A stretch of DNA of 64,000 nt from assembly GCF_009905375.1 (NCBI RefSeq), contig NC_133650.1:296235957-296299956 (forward strand). The letters run 5' to 3'. The position numbers and the translations under genes were made by a program. This DNA comes from Apium graveolens (taxonomy: Eukaryota > Streptophyta > Magnoliopsida > Apiales > Apiaceae). The notes beneath the pieces are model-generated. The model saw only the letters and a program-made list of their open reading frames with translations, searched no databases and was not told where the DNA came from. Below, piece after piece: positions 45,784 through 57,850 of this stretch (the stretch's first letter is position 1; the number at the start of each line of letters is the position of its first letter).

Positions 45784-46920
45784 TTTAATCAGCATATTTA
45801 ATTTTCTTTTATAATTTATTTGAGTAAATGAACAATGCTTCTAGTGACCATTTTGTATAATTTTCCAGTTATAATTTTGAATGCATTTTTATTCATGTAT
45901 ATGTAATTTTGAATGCATTTTAATTCATGTATATGTGCCTGCATTTGTATCATTCATGTATATTTACATTTAACCAATGACTAATGCCTTGTTTTATTAT
46001 AATAATGACTAATGACTAATTCATGTATACTTTCCAAATTTTTCGGACTAAGCAATTTTCCAACCAGTTGAAGGAGAACCAAAGTGTAAACCACCAAAAG
46101 CAAAAGAAATATTGGTAAATGATGATTGTCTTGCTTATGATCAACCCCGTCCATAAGAAAAGAAGGTATATTTCACAAATATTCTTCTAATTATACGGTG
46201 CTTCAAATTTTAAAGTAATTATATAATTTACTCCTTATAATTATAGGGTCCACAAATTTGTGAGCTTCCTGTGGATAAAATAGAAAATAAGGTCACTTTT
46301 GGTATTGTTTACGAAGATGATGAAATGAATATTTCGGTACATGGAGTGCCCCTGAATCCTGGACATGCTCGTGTGTCGGTTGATAACACATCCAACCAGA
46401 CACTTTAGTTACTGTGCCTATACCTGGTGAAATAGAACAAGTTCAAGAAACAGTTGGTTCTCACTTGGCATGGCCTCAAAATTTAATCAGCCTCCGGACA
46501 GTGGTATTTTACATGTGCTTGTTAGTTGCTAAAGTTGTATAAAATAGGGTTAATTAGGTGAATAAATTTTGACTTACATTCTTTTCATTTTTTTATAGAA
46601 AAAGAAAAGAGATGTGTTGCAGTCAAAGAACAAGAGTGAGGTGCAAAAAATTCAACAAAAGTTCAGTCACGTTAAGGTGAGCAAGAAAGTGCCACGCCAA
46701 TACAAGGTTTTGTATAAATATGCTACGACATTTATAAGCATTGTTATAGTTTGACATGATTGGACAAGCTGCGATATCTGCGTTTATGGCGCAAGTATTT
46801 ATTTTCTTGGTTTTATGTATTGCTTAGAGTTATAGCACTGTTTGAATTATCGTACAACAGGCCTGCTAGTAATTTTATTTTCTCCCACATATGTATAAGC
46901 ACTTGCATAGTACAATTAAG

Positions 46921-47754
46921 ATGGTTCACAAGAATGATGACGTGGTCCTATATGGATTTTTTGATCCTGGCGCCAACTTTAACTTGAATGTTGAATTTCA
47001 ACAGAATGTTGGTAGTTGGTTAAAAGAGGGTAATTAAAATCACATATTCTTTCTTCCACATAATCATTAGTAAGTATTTTTAAATGCATATTGTAATATA
47101 TTAAGAAAAAATTAGGTTTTTAGGCTATTTTTTAAAAAAATCTGACTTGTGTAAATTTATACTAATACAGTTTTCACTGGATTCTGGTCGTAATATGGGA
47201 TGGTGACATTTACATTCTCAATCCTTTGCCTCATCCAACTCATTTTGATGAATTGGAAAAAGCTTTATCAGAGTAATATTATTCAATTTACGGCTGTTTT
47301 AATTTATTTCTTGTATTTGAAATATGATTCTTGACACCATGTCATTATAATATACAGGATAATAAAGCTCGTAAAATCAAGAATCTTGTAGTAAGTAATT
47401 TATATTATAATTTTTGATACTGTACTTTCTAATTATGATTTGATTAGTTTTTTTTTGAGATGATTTTTATTATTATCTTAATAGGGATCCCCGAAACGGC
47501 CTGGTGGGGTTGAATGTGGTTATGTGGTCATGAGGTACATGAAAGAAATTATTGAGGACAAGGAAATTTCTTTTACTTCTAAGGTCTGTACATTCATTTT
47601 TTATGACTGAAGGTGGCATGTTTAGATAAATTTTGTTCTAGTTTCCCTTTTCGGTTTACTCAATTTTTAGTAGGCAACCACGACTCGCAAGTCTTACACT
47701 CTAGAGGAGCTGGACGAGGTTCACTGTGACGTTTATCAACTTCATTCAGGATAA
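46921..47754 (+). pseudogene. Ulp1-like (C48) cysteine protease exons in the CACTA element
   Basis: Open pieces with good splice sites: 46921-47029, 47171-47275, 47485-47582 and 47673-47754 (stop). They encode HWILVVIWDGDIYILNPLP, GGVECGYVVMRYMKEII and TLEELDEVHCDVYQLHSG. His and Cys of the protease triad are present. The residue after IYIL is Asn, where Asp is usual in the IYxLDP motif. Ulp1-like proteases de-SUMOylate proteins; their role in plant transposons is unknown. The first and second pieces do not join in frame at the obvious sites, so the gene model is incomplete. Confidence 0.65.
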
Positions 47755-48179
47755 AATGTAGTTTTAAAATTTCCTTGCCTCGCTACTTTTGGTATCTTCC
47801 CATGTAAATTATGGTTTCACAATGTACTAGATGATCGAACTTGTAAGATGGTTTGACAATGTGTTATAACTGTTTTCGTTTATGTTTATTGTTGGCTGGA
47901 TATAAAACTTTGATTGTAGATCTTTTGGATCTTGATGTAGATGTTTCGGTTGTTGGTTGGATCTTGAATTTGAATCTTGGTTTTTGATTTGATGAAAAAT
48001 GGTTGGTTGATTTGTGTTATTTGGTTTAGTAGCTGAATTTTTAGGAAATTGGTTGCAGTTTTTTGTTATGAAAGCAGTTTTCTGGTTCATACAAAGACAA
48101 GGATGCTCAATTTAATTACAATAGAACCAGACATCACATTGTTATTAGAACCTCATGTTAAAAACCATAAATATACATC

Positions 48180-48730
48180 AGTTTACACATATAAAAGCGA
48201 TGTCTTAAAACTGAAAAGACACCAGTCAAAACAGAACTAATCGATGTTAATAAAGGGATATTAGCACATGTAAACAGGGCAATAACATCGATTCAAAAAT
48301 AAACAGCCGATGTCTATTTGTCAAATTAAAATCGGTTGTTTCTAACTAACCAATGTCTATTTTTCAAATTAACATCGGCTAGTTAGAAATAACCAATGTC
48401 TGATAAAATATTTGACATCAGATGAAATAAAAAACCGATGTTATTTTAAGTAGCGGACATCATTTTTTTAAATCGATGTTAATTCATAAATATTGCTTGT
48501 GTTCTATAGTTTTAAATAGGCCTAATTGTCCGAATATTGCATTTATGATTTTGACATTACTCAATTAAATAACAGGAATGTGAATTAGACATCAGAAATT
48601 TTCCAGAAATGTTGTGTAAGATTGCTTAGACATCGATTTTTAACTAATGTCTATGAAAAAATATCTTTAACATCAGTCCCGAAGACATTAGTTTTTTTTA
48701 CAAAGACATCAGTTTTTAACCGATATTCAA
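48180..48730 (+). repeat. CACTA right subterminal repeat region
   Basis: More than ten copies of ACCGATGTC/AACATCGG and close variants in both orientations up to the terminal repeat. The motif differs from the left-side GGTCGGTTATG. Confidence 0.75.
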
Positions 48731-48749
48731 GGTGTTTTTTCTAGTAGTG
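48731..48749 (-). repeat. CACTA terminal inverted repeat, right end
   Basis: The minus strand reads CACTACTAGAAAAAACACC, a standard plant CACTA terminus. Confidence 0.8.
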
Positions 48750-48814
48750 TGAGGCTAGAATTTATCTTGATATATTGCTTTGAATGTCCCTTTAATTTGT
48801 CATGCATGAAAATG

Positions 48815-48816
<2 letters not shown>

Positions 48817-48846
<30 letters not shown>

Positions 48847-49174
48847 CTTCTTCTTCTTCTTCTTCTTCTTCTTCTTCTTCTTCTTCTTCTTCTTCTTCTT
48901 CTTCTTCTTCTTCTTCTTCTTCTTCTTCTTCTTCTTCTTCTTCTTCTTCTTCTTCTTCTTCTTCTTCTTCTTCTTCTTCTTCTTCTTCTTCTTCTTCTTC
49001 TTCTTCTTCTTCTTCTTCTTCTTCTTCTTCTTCTTCTTCTTCTTCTTCTTCTTCTTCTTCTTCTTCTTCTTCTTCTTCTTCTTCTTCTTCTTCTTCTTCT
49101 TCTTCTTCTTCTTCTTCTTCTTCTTCTTCTTCTTCTTCTTCTTCTTCTTCTTCTTCTTCTTCTTCTTCTTCTTC
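48817..49174. repeat. Perfect (CTT)119 microsatellite
   Basis: 358 bp of uninterrupted CTT (AAG on the other strand), 119 units plus one base. It begins 68 bp after the CACTA terminus. Long polypurine:polypyrimidine mirror repeats can form triplex DNA. All frames through it are artefacts (poly-Leu, Phe, Ser, Lys, Glu). Confidence 0.97.
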
Positions 49175-49250
49175 ACCATCCAAGACCACATGCTCATTTT
49201 ATCTTGGCTTCCATTTTACCAGCCCATGTGCTCTGTCAAATTTGGTATTT

Positions 49251-49346
49251 GTGCTCTGTCAAGTCACTATCAATTGCTACTTGCTACTTTAGCCATTGAT
49301 TGTGCTCTGTCAAGTCACTATCAATACTTGCTACTTTAGCCATTAG
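49251..49346. repeat. 51-bp tandem duplication
   Basis: GTGCTCTGTCAAGTCACTAT starts both units (49251 and 49302), the second six bases shorter. Further TTAGCCATTGA words follow to about 49420. Confidence 0.75.
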
Positions 49347-49419
49347 CAAAGTGATATTCTTAGCCATTGATGGGCAGATCCATTAGCCATTGAAATTCTG
49401 TATTCCTTAGCCATTGATA

Positions 49420-49679
49420 GCTCACTTCATTTAATTAGAATTACATGACATCGAGTATTTAAAACTGGCCATCCTATCTATTTATCCATTGAATCAGTGA
49501 TGATTATGAAATGAACAATTACAACAATGACTATAAATTGAGATCTACATGAAAAATGCTACAATTTTTTCTATCACAGATAAGATACTCTATCAATGGA
49601 GATAGCTACTTCATACTTAATAAAATATTATGCTATATGTTTTGTTCATTATCAGAAGTACATGCGATTCCTAACAGTA
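49420..49679. other. Intergenic, AT-rich
   Basis: No gene seen between the tandem duplication and the LTR. Confidence 0.5.
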
Positions 49680-51080
49680 TGTGATATCCCGCAAATTTTA
49701 GAATAATGTTAATAAAAGTTTAATAGAAAAAAGGATTAAAATTCGATGATGATTAGGGTATTAAAATTAAATTAGATTAATGGGCCTAAAATTTGGATCA
49801 GATTTTAATATGGATAACTTGTAGGTTAAGAAATATGGTTTTGTAATCTTATAAATACACCTTATTCGTCTTTCTCATTTTTATTGTAAATATTCGTACG
49901 AATTTTATTCATAAAAATTAGCAGTTTTGTAAAATTCGTATAAAATTCATTCTAAGTCCGAATTTGTTGATTCGGAACTTTTCAAAAATATCTTTTCGTT
50001 CTATTCAACTTTCATCTTTTTTGTTTTCCAAGAAAATATTATTTTGAGAGTCAAAAAGGCTAAATAAGTATCTTATCAGAATTGGAATCGTGGAGAAGTT
50101 AAAGATTTGAGATGTGTCATTTTTGATGGGTTACCTAGGATTGTATGTGTGATCTAATGTGCATTTTTTGTTGCGTGATTGAGGTAACTAGCATCTTGTT
50201 GCTCTGTATTATTTGTTTGCCTACGTGTTCTGTAAGTAAATTTTCGCTGCTTCATATTGTTGTGTAACGTATCTTATATGGTTTGATTCATGTGCTCGAA
50301 TATTTGTTCTGATCATCGTAAGTATGAAATCGATGTGATTGATAAGAAACAAATTCAAAGAAATCCCCAGTCTTAGTCATGTATAAGACTAAGATCCCAA
50401 TCACTGAATATTGTGATATATAGAACATAGAACTAGTTTGTGCACGTTCTCAAACACATCGATACCTTGTCAAGCTTCGATTTCACTTGACGAGGGACGT
50501 AAACTAGCCCCCCCCATTGAATAAGATTAAGATTCCGGTCAATTGGGAAGTGTGGCATAAAGTATAAGATGACGGTCACTGGCAAAGTGTGGCATAAGGT
50601 GTGATTTAGGATTGTGGGACTTAAGAAAGGATTTTAATCTTAAGAGTTATTGATTGATTATAAATTTTGATTATGTGAATTATAGAATATGTTGTGCGTT
50701 TTGTTTTGAAAATTGTTATAGGATATATCGTGTGCATCTTGTGCAATTGTTATCGAATATTTGTGTGATATATGTTCTGTTTGTGTGTTATACATATAAA
50801 GTATGGTTTCAGAAAAATAATATTATTATTTTGAACTGTTGGACGGTAGCTGCTTGCGGGGCTTCACAGCTCATCCTTTCAATTTTCAGATTTTGTGTAA
50901 GGTTCAATTTGGTTAACATTGGGGTTCGAGGACTTATGTACGGAGAAGATTGGTTTCTGAGCTTTCGCTTTTAACTGTGCTTTCGTATAGTCACATTTGT
51001 AATAGAATTTTGGATTGATTATTATATTGTATTTTAGTTGTAGTTTATGATTAATATTTTGAAAAGGTCGAGTTGTTACG
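49680..51080 (+). repeat. Probable Tekay/Del-type Gypsy solo LTR
   Basis: It begins TGTGATATCCCGCAAATT and ends near GTCGAGTTGTTACG. It includes GCTTGCGGGGCTTCACAGCTCATCC near 50852, a block I associate with Tekay/Del LTRs. No internal retroviral sequence is attached, so it is a solo LTR or a truncated one. No clear 5-bp duplication could be found. It cuts the 5' part off the SIRE-like element on its right. Confidence 0.5.
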
Positions 51081-51117
51081 GTAAATGATAGGGGTCTCAC
51101 CTTCCCTGAGTTTTTTT

Positions 51118-52575
51118 AGGGGGAGGCTTCTCAGCATCAGTCAAATCACTAATAGACGTTATCATGTGGTATTCTATAGCTCACAGTGTGAAGTTGTTCA
51201 TAACAAGTCAAAGAAAATTGTCTTGATAGGATACAGACATGGTAACATATATGAAGCAAGGCTACATGAAAGTCTTGAGTAGGAAGCTACTTGCCTTATC
51301 TCTAAGGCATCAGTAGATGAGAGCTGTAATTGGCACAAGAAGCTCTCACATCTCAACTTCAATTCAATTAATGAACTTGCCAAGAAGGAGCTGGTAAGAG
51401 GATTGCCAAATATGCTATACTCATCTGATGGTCTTTTTGATGCTTGCCAAAAGTCCAAACAAAGAAGAGTATCTTTCAAAATTAAAACAGAATTCTCTAT
51501 TTCTGAGCCATATCACATGCTACACTTGGACCTCTTTGGACCAGTGAACATAATGTCCGTCAACAAGAAAAGGTACACACTCGTAATTGTTGATGATTTC
51601 ACTAGATATACTTGGGTTTATTTACTACACAGGAAGGATGAAACTCCAGAAATTCTTCTGGATCATATAAGGCAAATTGAAAATGGATCCACTCATAAAG
51701 TGAAAATTTTGAGAAGTGATAATGGCACTGAGTTCAAGAATTCAAAAATGGAGGAATTCTGCAAGTACAAAGGCATACAACAACAATTATCAGCTCCTGG
51801 TACACCTCAATAAAATGGTGTTGTTGAGAGGAAGAACATAACTTTGATTGAAGCTGGCAGAACTCTGCTAGAAGAAGCAAAACTACCCACTTATTTCTGG
51901 GCTGAAGCAGTAAACACAACATGTTATACTCAGAATATCACTCTGATAAACAGATATGGTGTTACTCCTTATCAGATGCTGAAAGAAAAGAAGCCCAGTC
52001 TCAAACATCTTCATGTATTTGGATGTAAGTGCTTTGTTTTGAGAACTCATTCTGATTAGCTAGGAAAGTTTGAATCAAAAGCTGATGAAGGAATCTTTGT
52101 TGGATACTCACCATCAAGAGCATACAGAGTTTTCAATCTGAGAACAAATAGTGTACTTATCTCCATAAATGTATCTTTTGATGATAGAAAGATTTCCAGT
52201 TTTGGGGAAGACACTCATGAAAATCTAATCTTTGCAAATGAAAATGCATTATTGGAATCTGGATCAAACTCTAATGAACTGTCAAATCCTGATACTCCTT
52301 CAAATTCTGAAGATAATCATTGTACTAATGAACCTGCATATGTTGAGGGGGAGCAACAACAAGGGTCAGCTGATGGTACTAACACTGAAGAATCATCTCA
52401 ATCTAATCTCTCAGCCAATGCTGATTCAACATCAGATGAACATGAGTCAAGTCCCAATATTTCATCAGGAGATAACACAACAGATTCAGGGGGAGCCTCA
52501 TATGCATTTGATGAGGCATACAATTCAGGGGGAACATCTAGCTCCAGAAGGACACTTTCCAGTGCCAGAAAATAG
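51118..52575 (+). pseudogene. SIRE-like GAG-pre-integrase and integrase
   Basis: LLSISQITNRRYHVVF is followed by NWHKKLSHLNFNSINEL, LFDACQKSKQRRVSF and the catalytic blocks LHLDLFGPVN, LRSDNGTEFKN and, after a stop, NGVVERKNITLIE. The C-terminal FGCKCFVL and GIFVGYSPSRAYRVFNLR blocks follow. Stops are at about 51280, 51811, 52057 and 52573. The tail is acidic and Asn/Ser-rich. Confidence 0.85.
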
Positions 52576-52599
52576 ACTAAAGTTCATACTCCTGATCTG

Positions 52600-53320
52600 A
52601 TCATTGGAAATCTTATTGATGGTGTAAAGACGAGGAGTGCAACTCAGAATGAATGTTTTTATCACAATCTACTTTCAAAAGAGGAACCAAAGAAAGTAGA
52701 AGATGCACTCAAGGATGCAGATTGGGTCATGGCTATGCAAGAAGAATTGAATGAGTTCGAAAGAAATGAAGTATAGAAGTTGGTGCCTAGACCTAAGAAC
52801 TGGTCAATTATATGCACAAAATGGGTCTTCAGGAATAAGACTGATTTTGATGTAACAATCATCAGAAACAAGGCAAGATTGGTGGCTAAAGGTTATTCCC
52901 AACATGAAGATATTGATTACGATGAAACATTTGCTCCTGTTGCTAGGCTGGAAGCAATCAGATGCTTCTTGGCATATGCTGCCCACAAGAAGTTTAAAGT
53001 CTTCCAGATGGATGTCAAGAGTGCATTTCTCAATGGAGAACTTTAAGAGGAAGTCTATGTACCACCAGGATTTGTGGATCCTAAACATCCTGACTATGTT
53101 TACAGACTTGATACAACACTCTATGGACTGAAGCAAGCACCTAGAGCATGGTATGAAACCCTTGCTCAATTTCTACTTGAAAGTTGATTCAAAAGAGGTA
53201 CAATAAATAAAACCTTATTTTATCTGAATAAAGGTAAATATTTACTTTTAGTTCAAATTTATATGGATGATATCTTTTTGGATCAACTAATCAAACACTG
53301 TGTGATAAGTTTTCAAAGTT
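52600..53320 (+). pseudogene. SIRE-like reverse transcriptase
   Basis: The frame gives HTPDLIIGN, then [82 protein letters not shown] and the YMDD active site near 53262. Stops occur at about 52776, 53044 and 53186, and a one-base loss directly after YMDD shifts the frame. The enzyme cannot be made from this copy. Confidence 0.85.
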
Positions 53321-54203
53321 GATGCAATCAAGATATCAAATGAGTATGATGGGAGAGATGAGCTATTTCTTAGGTTTGCAAATTAAACAGACTGATAATG
53401 GCATCTACATTAATCAGTCCAAGTACACAAGGAATCTACTGAAGAGGTTTAATATGCAAGAAAGTGCAACTGCAAGTACTCCTATGGCAACTGCTACAAA
53501 ACTTGATCCTCATGAAGGTACAACAGTTGATGTCACAACCTACAAAGGTATGATTGGTTCTCTGTTATACCTAACTGCTAGTAGGCCAGACAATATGTTT
53601 GCCACTTGTTTGTGTGCAAGATTTCAGGCAAATCCCAGGGAGCCATATCTAATTGCAGTAAAGAGAATTTTCAGATACCTTAAGGGTACTGTTTCACTTG
53701 GTCTCTGGTATGCAAGGGAAGCTGATTTTGCATTATGTGGTTATTCAGATGCTGATTTTGCTGGATGCAAAATAGAAAGAAAGAGTACATCAGGAAGCTG
53801 TCAGTTTTTGGGAGGCAGATTAGTCTCATGGTTCAGCAAGAAGCAGAAATCTATTTCTACTTTGACTGCTGAGGCTGAATATATTGCATCTGTGAGTTGC
53901 TGTACTCAGTTGTTATGGATGAGAAATCAGCTCATGGACTATGGATTATCATTTTCAAAGATTCCTATTTATTGTGATAATCAAAGTGCTATTGCTATGA
54001 CTGGAAATCCGGTGCAACACTCTCTTACTAAACATATCAGCATTCGATGTCACTTTATTAGAGAGCATGCTATGGAAGGAAAAATTGAGCTTCATTTCGT
54101 TCCTACTGATCACCAGCTGGCTGATATCTTCACAAAGCCATTACCTGAAGCAACATTTACAAAGCTTGTCAATGAACTTGGTATGGTTAGTTGGGACAAA
54201 TAA
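53319..54203 (+). pseudogene. SIRE-like RT C-terminus and RNase H
   Basis: An open frame of 294 codons with SYFLGLQIKQ, LYLTASRPDNMFATCLCARF, ERKSTSGSCQFLGGRLVSWF, YCDNQSAIAM, KHISIRCHFIREH and QLADIFTKPLPE. It is the best-preserved part of this copy and provides the template that shows what is missing in the minus-strand copy. Confidence 0.85.
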
Positions 54204-55505
54204 ATTCTTTTCAATTTATATTTGATCAAATCCTGATGTATATTGATCAAATCCTGATATGTCCTAAATGTTGTTCTAGATATTAAGCCAAGAATATTTG
54301 ATGTATTTTATTATATGCATGATGAATTGAGTGAATTTATTTTCTAATTGTGCATATATGAATAAGTATATCATTGTCATCATTACAAATCAGCCTAGGG
54401 AGACGCGCCTTAACAAGAAATCTTTTGGTTAAATCATTAAGTATCTACACTTAATAATTGATCAGTCCCCTAGTCCTTTGATATTCCTTTGGTTATTTAA
54501 CCATCATTACTCGTCCAGTCATATCATCTCCTATTTTCACACAGAACGATCTTCTCTATTTCATTTTTCACTATTTTTTTCCTATCACAAAAATGGTTCT
54601 TTTCAACATGTTCATGAACTTTGAGAACTTTAATGTAGAGTTCAGTTGTGATGACTGGCAGCAGGAATGGCACATCACTGCCATTCCCAATGAAGTGTGG
54701 AAGTTGGTTCCACAGGAGATTCGGACATATCTCCTGTTCTTTGAGATGGATTATCATCTTCATCTCGATTGCTTGGAAGAAGCACGGCGAGAAGCTCTTC
54801 ATCATCAAGAATGGATCATCCGTCTTGCTGTGCTATTTGTTAATAGCAGGAGGAACTAATCAATATCAACAGCCTTAGTTCTACAACTAAGAATGTTGAT
54901 GTTCTTCTTAGACTAAGACTATCTTGTAATTTCTTTTGCATGTAATCCACAAATTTCATGAAATGTACTCATATGATATATTAATGAAATTTCTTTGATT
55001 ACAAGTTTTAGTCTATGCTTATTTCGCTATGTATGCATGTGAATGTTCTTAGTTGAAGCCTGTTAATCTTTACATCATCCACTTAAAATGTATACTTTGA
55101 TGATTGTTTTAATTAAAATTGTGGTTTGCTAATAATTTGTGATGCTTTGACAAACAACTGTTGAATTTGAATCGACATATCCTGATTCTGTCAAATCCTG
55201 ACAGAAAAGAGGTTTCAAACACTGATGACAGGTCAACACGTTCTAATTCAGGTTATTAGTCTTAATTAATTTCTGAGTAATTTTATTGCTACAATTAAGT
55301 GTCTCACTTAATTAATGGTTAACGGTGGATTATCTGATAAACAAATTTCTACAGTTGTGTCTTGACAAATCTGTATGTATTTTGTCTTTCATTCTGCAAT
55401 TTACTCCACCGTCAAATTCTATTACTCAGTAATTGTTACCTGTCTGAAGTCAAATTCACTAAATTACCTTCTTCATATGAATGTGTTATACATACTCCAG
55501 AGTAG
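54204..55505 (+). other. Spacer between RNase H and the extra ORF, with a small ORF
   Basis: Mostly non-coding. A frame at 54593-54859 encodes 88 residues (MVLFNMFMNFENFNVEF...) with no recognisable domain. The region carries the same AAATCCTGATG/ACAGAATTT type words as the rest of the family. Confidence 0.4.
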
Positions 55506-55510
55506 CAAAG

Positions 55511-55518
55511 CTATAAAA
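55511..55518 (+). promoter_or_regulatory. TATA box upstream of the SIRE extra ORF
   Basis: CTATAAAA lies 90 bp before ATG 55608. A CT-rich leader follows. The minus-strand copy has a TATA box at the same place, which supports an internal promoter. Confidence 0.45.
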
Positions 55519-55607
55519 CCACAAGAACTTCTGTGACACAATTCATCATACACATAGCTTCATTGTTCACATCTCACTTATACTCTCTCTCACAAGCTAT
55601 ACATATC

Positions 55608-57474
55608 ATGACATCGTCTGAAGTTTCACCACTCTTCAGCCAAACCACAATCATTCATGGAAATACATTTGGCACTAACAATTACTTGGCTCTGCTTACA
55701 CATCAGCAACTACCATCATCTTTTCATGATATTCAGGATTTTCTACTCCAATGTCCAATTGGGTATGCTCTTACAAATCCTATCAAGGTGTCATACATGG
55801 CTGTAATGCAGGTGGAATACAGCTTTGGTTAAAGTGAAAAATACTGGCTTTTCTTTTGAGTATGAGGGCCACATGTATGAGGTTGATGCTGATGTTCTGC
55901 TTCAAGCCTTGAGATTGCCTGCACTTGATGGTGCTCCTGATACTCATACCACTGTGCAGCTGTTTGATATGCTAAGGACTTTAGGCTATCATGGAGAAAT
56001 CACAACCATTAGAAAACTTGCAAGGACAAAACTGAAAAGTGAATGGAACTTTTTCTTTGATTGCGTCAGTAGGTGTTTCTTGAACAAAACAACAAATTTT
56101 GATGCTCTTCCATCCACTTCTCTGAAAATTGGGTACTCTCTTCTTTACTCTAGTAATTTTGATTATGGTAATACTATACTATAATCCATAGTTGCTAGGA
56201 GAGCAGATGCATCAGGAGTGATAGAGTATACTAGATTTCAACAACTGATTTTCAATTTTCTATGCCCTAATGCTATTTTTGATGATGATGAATTACTTCC
56301 TGTTTTTTAAATTTCTGAAAAAGCAATCACTGATCATATTAAAAGGGATGAAAAGAATAAATTTTCGGGACCTCCCTATGTGCCTAGAGAGGTCAGGAAA
56401 TTTCTATTGAGAAATAGACCTACTCCTACATAAGTGCCTGCAAATCCTGATGCTGGCACCTCTGTCACAATTTCTGATGCTGAGAATCAAGAAACCACCC
56501 ATCTTGTTTCTAACCCAAGCATTTTTTCTTCCAAATAGCAAACACACCCAGTCTCTATCCTCGCCTCCTCTGATGTCTCTCAAAAGACATCAGTTGTAAC
56601 AAAGAAAATGTTGTCACGTCTGGAAAGAAAGCTAAACAAGCCTCACTGAGTGAGAGTGGGAAGAAAGAAGACTATTTTCCAGTCAGGAAAAGAAGACTGA
56701 TCCTACGAGATGATTCCAACTCCGATGATCAGATGCCAATAGGGTCTTTGTTGAAAACCAAGAAATCCACTGTTAAACATCTTGATGACTCTGTTGACAC
56801 TACTAGAACCAAGGAGTCAACTACTGATGCTAGTGCTCAGCTCGACAAGCTTCCAGTGATTGAAGCAACTACTGAGCTTAAGACGACTGCAAAAAGCAAG
56901 TTGAAAAGAAAAAGTGAAGAAGTAGTTGGGTACATCAGAAAGAAGAAAAAGACTCAGCCTCTTGCCAAGGATGTTAGTACACAAGAACCTAAGTCTCAAA
57001 GGGATTTAACAACTGTAACACATCCAGTCACACAAGAACCATGTTCTCAAAGGGAAGATGCAGACAACGAGGCTGCACAAATCATTGTTAATATTGGTCA
57101 GAGTGATTTTCTTGCTGACTCTGTTCAACTACTACAGGAAAAGCAAGCTCATCAGGAGGTACCGTCAAAGGTGGATGCAATCATCAATGATCCCATTTTT
57201 GATAAGAGCACACAAGAACCTTCACCAAGCATTGCTGAAGAAGCTTACATTTCTCGGACTCCACAAGAACCATCAGTTCAAAGTACTGATGCTGGTCTCT
57301 CACCGCCTCTTGACAGGTCAAATTCTAATGTTACAACAGCTTCTACTGAGATTCATCCCTCAACTGAACTAGTTACTATTGAAGATCTTCTACTGATTGC
57401 TAGTTTACACAAGTATCCTGATGTGCTGTTTGTTCCTCCACTATCATCACTTCCACTTGAGGACTTACCTTCAG
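55608..57474 (+). pseudogene. Extra ORF of the SIRE-like element, 5' exon (decayed)
   Basis: Begins MTSSEVSPLFSQTTIIHG with the conserved FGTNNYLALL and FLLQCPIGYALTNP. A frameshift near 55815 leads into VKVKNTGFSFEYEGHMYEV and TKLKSEWNFFFDCVSRCF, homologous to the minus-strand extra ORF. Stops near 56182, 56308, 56432 and 56537 and another shift precede the open frame from 56733. That part is Thr/Ser/Lys-rich with a basic segment (GYIRKKKKTQP) and several TQEP repeats. It ends at a donor-like CTTCAG|GTATTG at 57474/57475. No known domain was recognised; an RNA- or DNA-binding role is only a guess. Confidence 0.6.
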
Positions 57475-57850
57475 GTATTGTTATATTTCTCATATATTCT
57501 CATGTTTGTATGATTATAAATAGTCTCTTCTCTGAGGTTACCTCTATTATTATGACAAGCATACTACTATTCTCAGCCATATCTTATTTCTTTGCCAAAT
57601 GTGTGATTGAGCCTTTCTGTGAGACTGTGTGAAAATATCATGTGAGAAAATTAAAATGTTGAGTGGCAGTCTCCTGTACTGGCAAAAGGAGAGGTAGCTT
57701 GAGACAAGAATTTTATAAGTTTTTTTCCTTACTTATAAAGTTTCTTCTGTGAGAACCATGTTACTCTTAAAAGTAATATATTATGTGAGAAGTGATGAGA
57801 TCACTTGAAAAGAACAGAGAGATTTAGGTGTTACCATTTTTCTGTTTCAG
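57475..57850 (+). other. Probable intron in the SIRE extra ORF (376 bp)
   Basis: GTATTGTTATATT at the left and TTTTTCTGTTTCAG at the right are good plant splice sites. Splicing joins LEDLPS to GSHQPQAP in frame, whereas the unspliced frame runs into a stop near 57630. Introns after pol are known in some LTR elements, but here splicing is inferred. Confidence 0.5.

Larger units (their letters stand above)
42363..48749 (+). mobile_element. Decayed CACTA (En/Spm) transposon region
   Basis: It contains CACTA-type subterminal repeats on both sides, TNP2 transposase remains, DUF4218 and DUF4216 pieces and a Ulp1-like protease. The right terminus is CACTACTAGAAAAAACACC (minus strand, 48749-48731). 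The left end is less certain: CAGTACAAAAATAGG at 42363 resembles a mutated CACTA end. Left and right subterminal motifs differ, so this could be one element with unlike ends or two CACTA elements joined. Confidence 0.75.

Noticed and set aside
48727..49339. Long open frames of poly-Lys, poly-Glu, poly-Leu and poly-Phe over the CTT tract
   Set aside because: They are simple translation of the (CTT)119 microsatellite and contain no other protein sequence.
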